DNA of 64,000 nucleotides from Camillea tinctor (Eukaryota > Ascomycota > Sordariomycetes > Xylariales > Xylariaceae): NCBI GenBank assembly GCA_022578605.1, contig MU394082.1, positions 1-64,000 of the forward strand, written 5' to 3'. A program made the position numbers and the translations under genes. Every line of letters starts with the position of its first letter. Within the stretch, counting starts at the first letter, position 1. Of this stretch, positions 1-11,875 are shown piece by piece. Below the pieces are notes generated by a model. It ran no database searches, was not told the origin of the DNA, and was given only the letters and a program-made list of their open reading frames with translations.

Positions 1-1815
1 TTTGGTGGGAGGGTTTTTTTTTACGGTTATTGGCCAAACAAATTTTATTTTAATCCAAAGGGGTTAATTTTTTTCCCCCCCCCCCCCCCCCCCCTCCCTT
101 TTTTTTTGTTGTTGACCTAATAACCTAGTACAGAACCCGAAAGTCCGAAGTCTGGAGTACGGTGGCACGGGAGATCAATGTTTCACCGGCAAACAACTGC
201 CGGTCTAGGTTAATCTAGTCCGGATCACGGCTCACGGCTCAGGAACGTACATGGGTTCATGGACCTGGGGTGGGTTTTACCTAAGTAGTGTCTACTATTG
301 TGGTTTTCGGTGGTTCGGCCCTTGTGGCAGGGTAGCTTTAAAATGAGATGTAGAAGAAGAAAAAAAAGAGAGAGAGAGAGAAGGGGAGAAGGGGGGGGAG
401 AAGGTTACGTATGATGGGGGCGCGTGTTTTTAGTACTCTGGTTGGTTTAGACGGGAGTGTTGTAGCGTTGGGCGGTGGTTTAGGGGCGGACTGGCTAGGT
501 TAGTTGGTTATACACGGGTTTACTACATCGCAGTACGGAGTATATGTGGACGCCATTGTACATACGAACGAGTGGGTGGGTGGGTAGGTTTGGATGGGAT
601 GAGTGAAGGGAGGAGGAGGGTGGGATTCTAGGTTTGGAGGCGTAGACTAGGTTAGACTATGCTGGCTCACGTTTGCGTTCACGTTCACATGTGAATACAT
701 ACCTTTTCCCCTCTACTTTACTCGCAGCAATATCGTGGTCCTGCATGTCCACGACGCTGCCCCCATCTCCTTCCCTCTAGAGATCCTACTAGGACCATAG
801 CCACAGAGCCCCCCGTATCGATCAATAGTATATGACCAAAAGCCAGATGAGGAGTAGGTAGTGAGCGTGATAGTCTTCTACCACGAGGTATGGCTGGTTG
901 GTTGTGTCATGTTGTACGTCCTCATATACGAAACTTTGTCTCTACGTCATAACTACAGAAACTCCAACCAGATCGTATCTACTTCATGACAAACGGCTGG
1001 TACGATCACCATAAAGCACATGTGGTGTTGAAAAGAAGTTTTCCTATGCTGTCAAGTTCGTTCTGCCCTGACCTGCTGAGAGGGATCCCAATCTACATTA
1101 GAGTACTTCCGTGATATGCCATGCCCTAAAGGTTCCTTCCGAGGTACCAACAAGTCCCAAATCCCCAAACCAGCACTTAGGGAGAAAGGAAAAAAGAAAA
1201 AGATGGGTTGAGCCAAACACATGTATGAACGCAGCAGAAGATAATTTTGATAAAGCAGCGTAGTACATATGGATATAAAAGGTAGGGGAGCAGGTAGTCG
1301 TTACCTGTTTCCCCCTTATTTTCGCTACTCGCTGCCTTACCTTTATTTCTTCGTATCGTACTAAAGTTACCCCTTTAAACTCCTGGGACCGAAGAGATTG
1401 ATATCAAGGCAACGTACACCGGAGGGGGCAGATAGTTGCAAAGAAAGCAAGGCACACAACGTATGAAAAAAAAAAAGGAAGAAAGCGAAATCTCCTGTTA
1501 TGTTACCTGTGTTCATACTCGAATTTAAGAACAAAGCTGGGAATTCCTTCTATCAGATGTCATGGTCCAGAGACCGTCCTAATCACGCTCTCACTCCCAA
1601 ACGCCAATTTGAAAATATTGAATGAACCGAAAAAAAACCAGAGTGAAGAGTTGAGAATGATGATACCGTAAAATATACTCCTAGACCGCTAAACCCCGTG
1701 CATGCAAAAGAAAAGGCACCCTCCCGAAATTCAACATCTGAACAATGATCCCGGCCTCGAGTAAAAAATGTAGTACTCCGTAGTGTTTAAAGCTTTTGCG
1801 ACCTTATGAGCGCCC
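1..1815. other. Gene-free left edge, intergenic
   Basis: I see no gene here. The stretch holds a run of 20 C (75-94), a GA-rich tract near 360-400 and AT-rich sequence that leads into the 3' end of the Rmd5 gene. No open frame of useful length and no tRNA-like arms were seen. Confidence 0.6.
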
Positions 1816-3200
1816 CTACAGGATGATCTCCCTCGCATCCTTAATGACGCCCTCGGTAGGGCAGTAGGGGCACTTGTACCGGCTGCCCTTAGCAAGCCTC
1901 TGCAGGCTCTCACGTGCAAGCACGTGGCCGCATGGCAGGATCATGGGCGGGTTTGCATCCGTGGTCTTTTCTTTACTGACGGGGCAGACGAAGATGGGGT
2001 GGTAAAGCATGCTGGGAGGCAGTGGAGTCTCGAACGCGAGCTCGTTAGTTGTCGTCCACTCGGTGCCCTTGGCCTTCATCTTGCTGGTGTACTTCACGAG
2101 CTGCGGCAGCGCCAGCGCACCTGCCGTGGCCGCCACGTAGAGCGGTGACTCCGCTGATAGCCCCAGCAGGGAGCAGAACTCGCGTGTGAAGGACGAAGCT
2201 ACCTCGTCAAAGGCCAGCGAAATGTCGAAGATGGAACGGTAGGGGGAGGATCCGAGGTTAGGCGAGTAGACCATAGCACAACTCAGCTGCTGTATCTCAC
2301 GCAGGTGTCTAGACTGGAACCGGCCGAAGTTCTGTCTGGCATACTGTAGGGCTCCTGATACTCCGTTCTCTGGCGTGTCCGGGAGTCCATTTACCACCGG
2401 GCCCTTGAACAACCAGACAAATTGTAATTTGCACAGTTCGAATTCAAGATTGGATCCCCGTGCCTCCAGCTCGGTGCAGTTTCGCCTCGCCCACTCGATA
2501 GCAGGGTGGAGATTATGGGATCTCAGATGTGAGAGAATCGAGTACATGGAGGCAAATGAGGATTGCAGGGTCTGGGACTGGAAAGCAGACCAGTCGGCAT
2601 CTGTGATGATGGTATCCGCGGGCGTAGGCGAGCGGGGCGAGGTTTCTGAGTCCATCGTACCGGGAGAGGGTTGTGTGAAGGAGTGGGAGCTCTCGCGGGA
2701 CGAGTCATTCTGGGGCTGGGCTTCGCTAATAAAGGTCGATGCCACACCAAACTCGCCCTCTCGAAGAAGATGCATGGCAATGGCTCGGTTTATAAGGGCG
2801 GTTTGAGACTCCATGGGATCGTGGTCGGTGGGTAGAGTGCCATTTGCCTTGCCGAAGGCGGTCTTCAGGGACTTGCTGAAATCATTCTGGGCTTTGTGAA
2901 CCGATCTTAGCTTTTTGTTGAGCTCGTCGAGTCGCACTTTTATGGGGTTCTGCAGCATCGTGAGCTCCAAGTTTGTTTCGTGGGGGTTGTTTTCTATAGC
3001 ACCCGTTAGATGTATATGTCAGTGGCAAGCAGAAGAGAAGAAGAAGATATAGCTATCGTATCTTATATCTTACCTGCTGCGTATTTCTCTCGTATCATGG
3101 TGAGGAGGTTGATGATCTGGTCAACATCCTCCATAGCATTGGACAGACGAGCTGTCTGTGTAAGCTTCTGGAGATCATTCTCGAGCTGTAGCATAGCCAT
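1816..3200 (-). CDS. RMD5: GID/CTLH E3 ubiquitin ligase subunit Rmd5 (Gid2)
   Basis: RING subunit of the GID/CTLH ubiquitin ligase, which in yeast degrades gluconeogenic enzymes when glucose returns. Two exons join in frame: 3200-3074 and 2993-1816, giving 434 residues (yeast Rmd5 is of similar length). The donor is GTAAGA and the acceptor CTATAG. The N-terminus is helical. A LisH-like helix pair lies near residues 104-133, a Ser/Pro-rich linker at about 140-170, and a CTLH/CRA region at about 185-345. The C-terminal RING-like motif (374-434) has Cys379, Cys397, His399, Cys417 and Cys420. The residue expected to be the second Cys is replaced by Ser in CPVS, a degenerate RING typical of Rmd5. 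The first ATG (3198-3200) was chosen because it opens the helical N-terminus. It is divergent from the Stb6-like gene. Confidence 0.9.
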
Positions 3201-4246
3201 CTTCGTCTCTGCTTGCCACTATGATCGATACAAGAGAAAAAAGTACTACTAAGTTAGGTGAAGGCTAATCGCCGATCGTATAGTTGTAGTATAGTCGTGG
3301 CAGATCTTGTGGAAAACCTCACATGCCGCGCCACCACTACTAACGTTTACCTCTCTCACTACTAACAGACAATGTGCGAATCTTAACCTTGCCGAGTCAA
3401 GTTTTGGTCACTGTGGGTGGGTTGGTGTAAGAAGAAAATTATGAAGTGTGCGATTGATTTGGTATGAAAGGAATGGATTGCTGCTATTGCTATTGTTGTT
3501 GTTATTGTTGAGGTTTTGAATGTTGTAGTAAGTCAAGTGTTGTAGGTTAGTGGGAGGAAAGATAGACGATAAAGAGTTGGCAGCTGGCAGTTGGCAGTCG
3601 GTACCTAAGGTTATGTAAGTACTATCTACATATGTATGCAGATTGACCTGATCCGGTGGATAGCCTGTACTACCTATGTAACTAGCGTCTTTTTAGTATT
3701 TTGTAATCCATACCTTTTTCTCACGTGTATAACATAGGCAAAAGATAAGTACTGAGTACTTCACAGCACTACAATGACGCATCAACTACCCCACCAGTGT
3801 TCCACTTCCACTTCCACTTACCTTACAACCCGAGCTCCGAGCCCACCCGCTATATTAAAGACAGGCAGGCGCAGCTTCAGGGGTCGTTGAACATTATCTT
3901 GCCCTGTTATTTGCTTGCTCCAACTTCAAAGTTACCTATAATTGCTTTTGCGACTCTTTTTTCCCACCACTTAGCAACCTTGACCTTGACTTACTCCAAC
4001 AACTCCAGAACTCCCAAAGGACCCGGCTATCACATGCCGATGTAACGCTGCCAATTTCTACCATCGTCCATCATCTATCATCCATCATCCATCGTCCATA
4101 AAATAAAATTGTCAATAATCTACCCCATTCCTCGTTTCTCTTTAGAGCACACACCGGTACTGGAACACCGCCCGTAATGGTAAACGCATCATGAACCTCC
4201 GGGCATATTGTCGACATCGTGGGCTGGTAGTGCATGGACTTGAGCC
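3201..4246. other. Divergent intergenic region (rmd5 / stb6-like)
   Basis: About 1 kb between two divergent genes, so it should hold both promoters. It contains a TTG/TTA-rich tract near 3480-3520 and a TTCCACTTCCACTTCC repeat near 3799-3815. Several short upstream ORFs precede the Stb6-like start, for example from 3797, and these could be leader uORFs. No gene was seen. Confidence 0.5.
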
Positions 4247-6964
4247 ATGTCGTCACGTTTGTCTTTTCACGACGCAAGGCATCACCGGGACGAAGATGCC
4301 ACATATATGAAGGCTGCTGCCGTGCCAGCAAATCCTCGCCTCAGCCAGATCGATACCGCCATCCCTTCTGTCGAGCCTAAACATGCCGATTTCCTCGAAC
4401 CCCCCCTACGCTCTCCCGCCTTTCAGTACCGTCGTGTTGTCATTCCCGACCCAGTTGCTTTTAGATACCTCGAAGAAGACAAGAGCGTCGCCGTGGTCGA
4501 GCGAAGAGAGAAGCTCCAGGGCTACGAGCTATATCTAGTCGAACAATGGGCCTGTTCTCGCCAGTCCCCTACCCTCGTCATAGCCACATACACTGGAGAC
4601 GAGCATCACTCGGTTGCTGTAGGTGTCCTGGCTGTCCCTGCCGACGAGAACACGTGGTCGCACCGATTGCGCCTTTATTTCAAGGCCATACAGCAGTATC
4701 ATGCTCGGCCTAAGGAGACGGCACTGGGTGAGCTGATGGTGACAAACCTCAGCAGCTTTCCCTCGGCCCTGACCGTCATTTCTGTTCCCGAGGGGGATAT
4801 CAAGAAGCACCGCCGCGTATTTATTGTCAACGAGAACCTCAAGAGACTGGGATGTTCCGGGAGATCCGGCATGACCTTGGCAGAACCTACTGTAGCTGCC
4901 AAAGCTAAATTTTCTCAGCTCTTTAAAACCGATGAGAAGATTCCCTTTGCTGATGCTGTAATTGAGTTGGTCAAGCTCTGTCAAGTGGCCTTGTCCATAT
5001 TTGGTAACCTCGAGCCTATATATATCGACGGTCTGCTTTGCGACAAGACCGAAACTGCTATTGGAGATTGGTGGACTGAGTTCGGAGTCGAATACTACAA
5101 TGTGGAACCGACTGATGGTATACTAGGGCCGACTACTGTTGCCGCACTCCTTGGCTTATTGATGGGCGCACGGAACAGACTTAGCTATTTTGGGGCTCCG
5201 GTTGCCAAGGATGTCTTCGACGTCGAAGCCACGGAAAAGGGTATTTCCTATTTCCAGAAATATCAAAAGCTGCCCAGGACTCGAAAATTAGATCGGCAGA
5301 CCATGCATAGATTACATACCGTGACCGCCAAAGCAGCCGCCGGCGAGGGCTGGGGTGTACAGAAAGCCGTCAAGTCTACAGTATCAGAAATAGGAGGAAA
5401 GCGGGGAGATATCGTGTTGGGTATGGTTGGAGGACGTGACAAGGGTGGCATTGGCGATATTGAGACGTTTGATCTCGATAAATTCGTCAGTCTCGCGTCT
5501 GGCGAACGGGCAAAGTGGCTTTGGCTTGGAAAGCCTAAGCGTACTATAGCGGAACCCGAAAAATCGATTCCCGACATAAGCGCTCTGTTCGGAAAAGACG
5601 ATACTGGCAGTCAATCGAAACGGGCTCATTCTCACTCTTTAGAAGACAAGGTGGAGACTGGTCGAAGAGACGAATCCCCTGGTTTATATTCTACTCCTGC
5701 GCCTGGCTCCGCAGTTAGCATAGCCGACAGCCCCGCGGATAAGGATGCCATGCGACGCGGCGTGTTCAAGAATGTAGCACGAGATGCTCGTTCAGGTCTT
5801 GGCCGGATCAAGGATGCGATGTATAGTGGAAGCGGTTTAAGGGGCCACTCGAGTAGGCCATCGAGAGACGACTCGTCAGAGACGGCTTTCTCTGGTCATC
5901 AATCTTCTATACAGTCTACTTCAGCAGGGATGACGGCGAGTCCAAGTCCGGGTCCTGGCATAGGACCGCTCAACAGGGCATTTACCTGGAATAGAAAACC
6001 CGAGGAGTACCTGGGCGCTATGAGGAGAGAGAAGGAAATCCAATCAACCGCATCCTCACTATTTGCATCAGCCCATGATGAAGAATCGTCGAGCGAACGG
6101 CGGTCAACCGGTCACATAAAGGGCAACAGTCAAAAGATGGGCAACGGAGATAGTAGGCCTTCTCAAGCTGTGGAAATGCGAAACGAAATACCCGTAGCAG
6201 AATCCTCCGTGGCCTATTCTACTGCGGCTGAAAGCGACCACCAGGGGGCTGGGTTGGGAGCCGAAAAACGCTTCAATGTATCCCTGTCAACTCCATATAG
6301 GCGGCATAGTATAGGGGGTGATGGACATTCTGAAGCTGGGTCACCAAATGAGGCTCGCTGGCCCCGCCGGTTATCATTTGGCGATGCAGAGGAAGCTGTC
6401 CTCCGATGGGATGAGATAGCAGATCTCAGCGATTTTAGAGATCTGGACACCGAAATATACTTAGGGCTACAAAGCCCCCTCGCAGAGGTTACTGGCAACC
6501 TGTATCGATCCATCACAGCAGTCAAGCAAGGCATCGAGCCGTGGGTCGAAGGGAAGATTAAATCTATCGAGACGATCGACGATCACTATGCGCAGCAGTA
6601 TGAGGAGTTGCAAGCGCTCCACCATCAATACGCAGAAGCCTGTCACCGTGTAAAGCAAGATGCGCAGGATATTGTCGGAGAACATAGATCACACATCACC
6701 GAGACGCTTAAGGACGTCGAGCTGCAGGCCGCAAAGCTGGAGTACGAGATCAATGCGCTTGTCTCGCGGGCGGAAGACGTAGAATACTTAGTAGCGCAGT
6801 TCGAAGTTCAGGTTGACGACGTCGAGCGCCGAGCGGATGAGCTGAAGGCGCAACTCGAGACGGAAAGCTGGCTACATTGGGCTGTGAGGACGCTGACGGG
6901 CATCGGAACGGGTCCTAATATCACAAGACCACGACAACACCAAACCATATCAAAGCAACAATGA
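4247..6964 (+). CDS. Stb6/Stb2-like protein (Sin3-binding family)
   Basis: Single-exon gene of 905 residues. The N-terminal 430 residues resemble the conserved block of the yeast Stb2/Stb6 family, proteins found by their binding to the Sin3 corepressor. Recognisable stretches are PDPVAFRYLEED (about 68-79), GYELYLVEQWACSR (92-105), VTNLSSFPSALTVI, LKRLGCSGRSGM and LLMGARNRL. The middle (about 455-720) is Ser/Gly-rich and probably disordered. Residues about 770-880 form a long charged helix with coiled-coil character. The start is well fixed because an in-frame TGA lies six bases upstream (4241-4243). The family call comes from remembered sequence similarity, and the molecular role in filamentous fungi is not established. 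The gene is divergent from rmd5 and followed at about 1 kb by mdm38 on the same strand. Confidence 0.72.
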   Translation: MSSRLSFHDARHHRDEDATYMKAAAVPANPRLSQIDTAIPSVEPKHADFLEPPLRSPAFQYRRVVIPDPVAFRYLEEDKSVAVVERREKLQGYELYLVEQWACSRQSPTLVIATYTGDEHHSVAVGVLAVPADENTWSHRLRLYFKAIQQYHARPKETALGELMVTNLSSFPSALTVISVPEGDIKKHRRVFIVNENLKRLGCSGRSGMTLAEPTVAAKAKFSQLFKTDEKIPFADAVIELVKLCQVALSIFGNLEPIYIDGLLCDKTETAIGDWWTEFGVEYYNVEPTDGILGPTTVAALLGLLMGARNRLSYFGAPVAKDVFDVEATEKGISYFQKYQKLPRTRKLDRQTMHRLHTVTAKAAAGEGWGVQKAVKSTVSEIGGKRGDIVLGMVGGRDKGGIGDIETFDLDKFVSLASGERAKWLWLGKPKRTIAEPEKSIPDISALFGKDDTGSQSKRAHSHSLEDKVETGRRDESPGLYSTPAPGSAVSIADSPADKDAMRRGVFKNVARDARSGLGRIKDAMYSGSGLRGHSSRPSRDDSSETAFSGHQSSIQSTSAGMTASPSPGPGIGPLNRAFTWNRKPEEYLGAMRREKEIQSTASSLFASAHDEESSSERRSTGHIKGNSQKMGNGDSRPSQAVEMRNEIPVAESSVAYSTAAESDHQGAGLGAEKRFNVSLSTPYRRHSIGGDGHSEAGSPNEARWPRRLSFGDAEEAVLRWDEIADLSDFRDLDTEIYLGLQSPLAEVTGNLYRSITAVKQGIEPWVEGKIKSIETIDDHYAQQYEELQALHHQYAEACHRVKQDAQDIVGEHRSHITETLKDVELQAAKLEYEINALVSRAEDVEYLVAQFEVQVDDVERRADELKAQLETESWLHWAVRTLTGIGTGPNITRPRQHQTISKQQ

Positions 6965-8032
6965 GTTAGCCACTGTTGCAATACTGTCTCTACGCCCCCT
7001 TTCCCCGCTACTCTTTTCTAGACTCCCCTTTTTTTGTGAAGGACATTGTCCCCCGTCTCCCCCCTTTTCTCTCTCTCTCTTCCGAGGTGTATGTTGTTTT
7101 ACTACTTGCTTTCTTTTAATTGGTTTGGCAAGAATCAGGAATTAGAATTCTTTTTTTCCCCTCTTTACTTTTTTCTCTAAGTTTTTGGCTGGGCGGTTAT
7201 TGGAGTATGGTGGAGAGTTCAAGGGGGAAAAGCCGTTTGGTGCCATTGGGCACGTTCTCCCTACCTTATTTTTATTTTTGTAAAAATCCATTTGATAGAA
7301 AGGGGAGTGGGGCGAGATATAGTTTTGGATATGGTATATGGATACCCTTAGATGGCGATAGACTGAGTTGTGCTTTTGGATGGTGGTAAGTGTGGTTATT
7401 GTTAGTTGGGCTTGACAACTGTTCGGTATAGCCTATCAGATGTCAGATGTCAGACGTACATACGAGTAGAGGCGATTAACAAACTTCAAGTTATACCACT
7501 GACAGTGTTATGGTTTCAGGGGCTGTGTGCTCGGTCTGCCAAGTGTCCCCCAGATGTCAGCCCAGGGCTGCCCAGGACCAGCTCAGCATAGAGTTTGGAC
7601 CCGTCCCTGGCTAAATCTGGTGGGGTTAAGTAAAAGCGGATCTAGCTTCTGGAATTCTCCGAATCACATTGGAAGGCAAGGCATGTCCGATAATCCGAGC
7701 TACTTAAGTAAGGCTAGTCAGATCAGCCCAATCGCCACGTGACTTGCTTAGGTACCTAGTAGAGGACCGTCCTTACCCGATCGGACTTATCGGAGCGGTA
7801 CTGATTAACTCATTTAGAAAACATCCTTGAACCCATGTTCCTTCATTCTTCAATCTTCCCTTATACATAATAACATCTCATTACACACCACATACTATTT
7901 ATTATCATCGTCATCACACCACCACACCACCACCACATCACCATCACTACCGTCTTCTCCTTCTCTAAAATAAAAAATCCATCACATCTAAACCTAACAC
8001 CTCTCGCCTACTATCCCAATTTCCCCCCCAAT
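6965..8032. other. Intergenic, stb6-like to mdm38
   Basis: No gene seen. Pyrimidine-rich tracts at 7030-7080 fit the 3' UTR of the upstream gene. CA-rich, CACCAC-repeat sequence at 7880-7945 lies in the leader of the mdm38 gene. Confidence 0.5.
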
Positions 8033-9664
8033 ATGAGCACATCTTCCAGAGCTGCCCAAAGGGCCGTCATAGTGAACCCCTTTGCTGGCAGAGCCGCCGT
8101 TCGACCGGGCCTGGGTCTCCGTTCTACCACCTTTGCACGCCAGACTCGACAATTTCCCGCAGACATACCCACACGCGCACTTCTGATTCCACTTCGAAGC
8201 ATATCAACCGAGCGGCATTCAGTTGGGCCACCAACCGGTCCGCCTCCGGGATTCAACGCCGAGCAAGCTAAGAAACCACTTCCCAAGGACGACTCATCAG
8301 CCGCTGCCAAGAAGGCCTCTGGTTCTGCCGCTAAGACCTCGGATGGGATTTCAGCAGAGAAGCAAGCCGGAATCGCTACTGCCGAGTCCAAGTCTCTTAC
8401 TGAATTGGCCGCGAAGAAGGACGTCGATGTCGAGAAGAAGGAGGAAAAGAAGCTGACTTTAGGTCAGAAGATAAAACATGAGATCCAGCATTACTGGGAT
8501 GGCACAAAGTTACTGGCAACTGAAGTGAAGATCAGCAGTCGGCTCGCTTTGAAGATGGCCGCCGGATACGAGCTTACTCGACGAGAGAACCGACAATTGC
8601 AGCGCACAGTCCAGGATCTCGGCCGTCTGGTCCCCTTCTCTGTCTTTATCATCGTTCCTTTTGCCGAGGCTCTCCTGCCCATCGCTCTTCGACTGTTCCC
8701 CAACCTACTGCCCAGCACATACGAAGCCCAGCAATCCAAGGACAAGAAAGCGGCCACCCTCCGGGCCACTCGCAAGGAGGTCAGCTCTTTCCTGCGGGAG
8801 ACCTTGAAGGAGACGGGATTGCCCCTATCACCCGCTACCACGCAGAAGGAGGCCTTCGCTACCTTCTTCCGGAAACTACGCTCTACCGGTGAGCAACCAA
8901 GTACGGAGGATGTCATCAAAGTCTGCAAGGCCTTCCGGGACGACTTGACCCTTGACAATCTTTCACGGCCGCAGCTAGTATCCATGTGCCGGTATATGAA
9001 CCTCAACACGTTCGGCACGGATATTATGCTCCGGTACCAGATTCGCCATAGAATGAGGCAAATCAAGAGAGACGACAAGGCAATTAGCTTTGAGGGCGTC
9101 GATAGTCTTACTGTTCCTGAACTCCAGATGGCTTGCGCGAGCCGAGGTATCAAGTCACACACCGTCTCACCTGCGAGACTTAGGGAAGACCTACAGTCGT
9201 GGCTGGATCTGCGACTCAAGCACGGTGTACCCTCGACCCTCCTTGTGCTAAGCAATGCTTACATGTACGGCCAGAAGGCCGAGGAGGGTGGTTTCCACAG
9301 CCAGATTGAAGCGCTGACTGGCGTTCTATCCTCCATTCCTGAGGAGCTATACCACGAGATTGAACTCGAGGTGCACAACGCCGAAGGCGCAGCGACTAAC
9401 AAGCAACGTCTCGACGTTCTCAAGGAGCAAGAGGAGCTCATCGACGAAGAGAACGAGCAGAACCAGGAGAACCAGGAAACTGGTCTCGCTACACCAAAAG
9501 ACGTGGAGGACATCGACGAGAAAGACGAACGCCATGCTGCAGCTGCGCAGCAGGCTGCCGACAAGGCTATCAGCGAGGCGGCGGATGCTGAAGCTGAGCA
9601 ATCTCTCGCGAAGGCTACGCAAGAGGGACAGAAGGTGGAGGCGAAAGCGGCGCCAGAAAAATAA
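8033..9664 (+). CDS. MDM38: LETM1-domain mitochondrial inner-membrane protein (Mdm38-like)
   Basis: Single-exon gene of 543 residues for a LETM1/Mdm38 family protein. In yeast this inner-membrane protein is needed for mitochondrial K+/H+ homeostasis and binds ribosomes on the matrix side. The first 60 residues are rich in Arg, Ser and Ala with few acidic residues, as in a mitochondrial presequence. A KIKHEIQHYWDGTKLLATE block (about 146-164) precedes the single membrane segment (about 199-223, with the conserved prolines of the family). The LETM1 ribosome-binding-like domain then runs to about residue 410. The tail (450-543) is Glu/Gln/Ala-rich and probably coiled coil. The length agrees with fungal homologues. 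No intron is needed. Confidence 0.92.
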   Translation: MSTSSRAAQRAVIVNPFAGRAAVRPGLGLRSTTFARQTRQFPADIPTRALLIPLRSISTERHSVGPPTGPPPGFNAEQAKKPLPKDDSSAAAKKASGSAAKTSDGISAEKQAGIATAESKSLTELAAKKDVDVEKKEEKKLTLGQKIKHEIQHYWDGTKLLATEVKISSRLALKMAAGYELTRRENRQLQRTVQDLGRLVPFSVFIIVPFAEALLPIALRLFPNLLPSTYEAQQSKDKKAATLRATRKEVSSFLRETLKETGLPLSPATTQKEAFATFFRKLRSTGEQPSTEDVIKVCKAFRDDLTLDNLSRPQLVSMCRYMNLNTFGTDIMLRYQIRHRMRQIKRDDKAISFEGVDSLTVPELQMACASRGIKSHTVSPARLREDLQSWLDLRLKHGVPSTLLVLSNAYMYGQKAEEGGFHSQIEALTGVLSSIPEELYHEIELEVHNAEGAATNKQRLDVLKEQEELIDEENEQNQENQETGLATPKDVEDIDEKDERHAAAAQQAADKAISEAADAEAEQSLAKATQEGQKVEAKAAPEK

Positions 9665-10857
9665 AAAATAAAATAAACTGAAAAGAAGAGGGAAAACTAA
9701 GAGGAGTAACCCGGCAAATAGATGGAAACGAGCAAGCCCCCAAAGATGGATAGGGCGTCTCTCTGGCCAGCGGACTGCATTGTTTTGTTTTATTGAAATA
9801 TGATATCTCGTCAGCAGTATAGAGTGTATTTCTCGTTTCCTCCCCCTTTTCTAACCCACATTATCTCCTTTGTGTAACTTAAGGCAAGAAAATCGAGCCA
9901 TGTCTCCCGCGCGGGCCCCTTTTTTTTCTCTTTGCCAGTCGGGTGCTTATTACCAAGAAAAACAAACCCAAATTTATTTGAAAATAAGCAAGAAAAAGTT
10001 GATCACAAGATAAAAATGCGGAAATTTTGGAAAAAAGGAAGGGGAATTTTCTTGTCCCTTAGTATTATTTTTCCGCTCTTCTACTTTTTCACGATTTTAT
10101 TTTTTATTTTCTTATGATATATATTCTTATAACGTCTTAGTTGTAGCGGGAATGTGAGGGTTCTCTAGATAGATTGGGTACCTAGATGGAAGGAAAGGAA
10201 TAAAGGGAGGAGAGTGGGATTTCGTTTACCTCTTGTCTCCTTTTTTTTTTCCTTCTAGAAATTATGGGTTATGGGAATTATTTATTTATCATCTCTATAG
10301 AACGAAAACAGCACTGGAAACATACGCAGAAATCCAGACTCAGAAACAGAACCAGAACCAATATAGGATAGGATAGGATAGGAGTCGAAAGAAACCGATT
10401 CTTCTCCCCCCTTCCTCCCCCCTTTTTGCTACTTTACTTTTCATGTTTCCCTCTCTCACATGTCGGAATGTCATGAAGCACGACATGGCATGAGCGTGAT
10501 GGAAATGGGGAGGAAAGGGGGAGGAGTGGTTGTTTCACAACGAAGTCGCAAAATTCCGGATTTAGGGTATCGGTTTACATGTATGACATACGACGCGAGT
10601 TATAGAAGATAGGAAAATGGAAATATAGACGTCTTCTCTCTCTCTCTCTCCTTCTGTTTCCGCTCGTTCGTTTTGCGTGTGTCTAACCTACTTTTTTTTT
10701 TTTGCTCCTACCGCCCTCCCCCCTCTAAGCGGGTTAAGAGTAGTAGGGAAATGGAGGGGGAGGGTGGCAGTAAGTGTCATGACATACATATGCATACGTA
10801 GCTCTCCCCCACACATATTCACATGCGATGAGTAATGGGCATGTTTCATCTTTCCCT

Positions 10858-10888
<31 letters not shown>

Positions 10889-11875
10889 GGGGAGCCGCTT
10901 GGATGGCATGAGAGATGCTGGGTATTATCGGGAAAGCTGAAGAGGAGGGCGGGGGAAGGGGGGAAGGGTGACGGGGAATGAGGAATGCGAGATTGTGCTT
11001 AGTGTACGGAAATGCCACGTAAGAGGGAGGATATGTTTCCTCGGTTTATTGGTCGAGAATCGTTGTTTTCTGTTTGGGGATTGGAGGTTTTTGGTGTTGG
11101 ACAGCATCGCGGGGGGGGGGGGGATGCGGGTTAGGATGGGATAGATGGTTTAAGGGGTAAGGAGAAGGAGGAAGATTTGGGGTTGGGGTTGGGTAGCTAT
11201 GGTTTATGTTTAGATTGGATGGGATGAGATCGGGGATTTGAGATAGGGTAGAGGGAGTTTCAGGGGAACGAATAGGATGGCTTAAGGGTAAGGGTAAAGT
11301 TAGTGTGTATGCATGTATGTATGTGTTCGTTGTTCCTTGATGAGTTGGTTAGGCTGGGTTAATGTGGTTTTTAGGCCGATAGACTACTATTATGATATAA
11401 TGTCCTAGGTTATGGCGGTTGCATGTAATGGAGAATCTAGAGGCAACTCTCTAAACTGCGTGCCTTTATGTCGTTTGATTTCGAAGTTATGTACCAACCA
11501 GGTTCCGGGGAACGTATGAGAGAAAGGAACGAGGAGGGAGGGGATGAATTTAATCTGAACTAAGTTGCATCTCAAAAGCCTGTTGGCCCGTTTTTGGATC
11601 GAACTTCTTACATATTTTTAAGGAGATATATGGCATGTACTGCGTATTTTCCGAGGTCATTCTTATGAAATGTGATTATATATCTAATCATGGAAAAGCA
11701 ATAAGGCGCGTAGAGATATATAAGACGGAGCATGAAATATGTTACTTGAACTTTAAGTAGATCGACTTGAATAGTTAGATGACAATGAAAGGTGCGGAAA
11801 TATATACATGAATATGGGGAAAAGGGGTAGCGGGAATAAACCCCCTTTCCATAGAAGCCCCCTGACCTAGAAAAT
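9665..11875. other. Intergenic between convergent mdm38 and PL4 lyase
   Basis: About 2.2 kb without a recognisable gene. It holds homopurine and homopyrimidine tracts: CT repeats near 10636-10650, a GATAG repeat near 10368-10382, a 25-base G run (10868-10892) and a G run near 11110. The G run can create apparent polyproline ORFs on the minus strand, which I do not accept as genes. Confidence 0.5.
10868..10892. repeat. Poly-G tract (25 nt)
   Basis: A run of T followed directly by 25 G. Such homopolymers are prone to assembly and sequencing error, so the length is uncertain. Confidence 0.8.

Noticed and set aside
1..120. Possible telomere or contig-end repeat
   Set aside because: There is no TTAGGG array, only homopolymers that look like low-quality or simple sequence.
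8491..9255. Minus-strand ORF of 254 codons inside mdm38
   Set aside because: It is a shadow of the LETM1 reading frame on the opposite strand, with no recognisable domain.
10688..11018. Minus-strand ORFs with polyproline
   Set aside because: They are created by the 25-base G run and have no other protein-like features.
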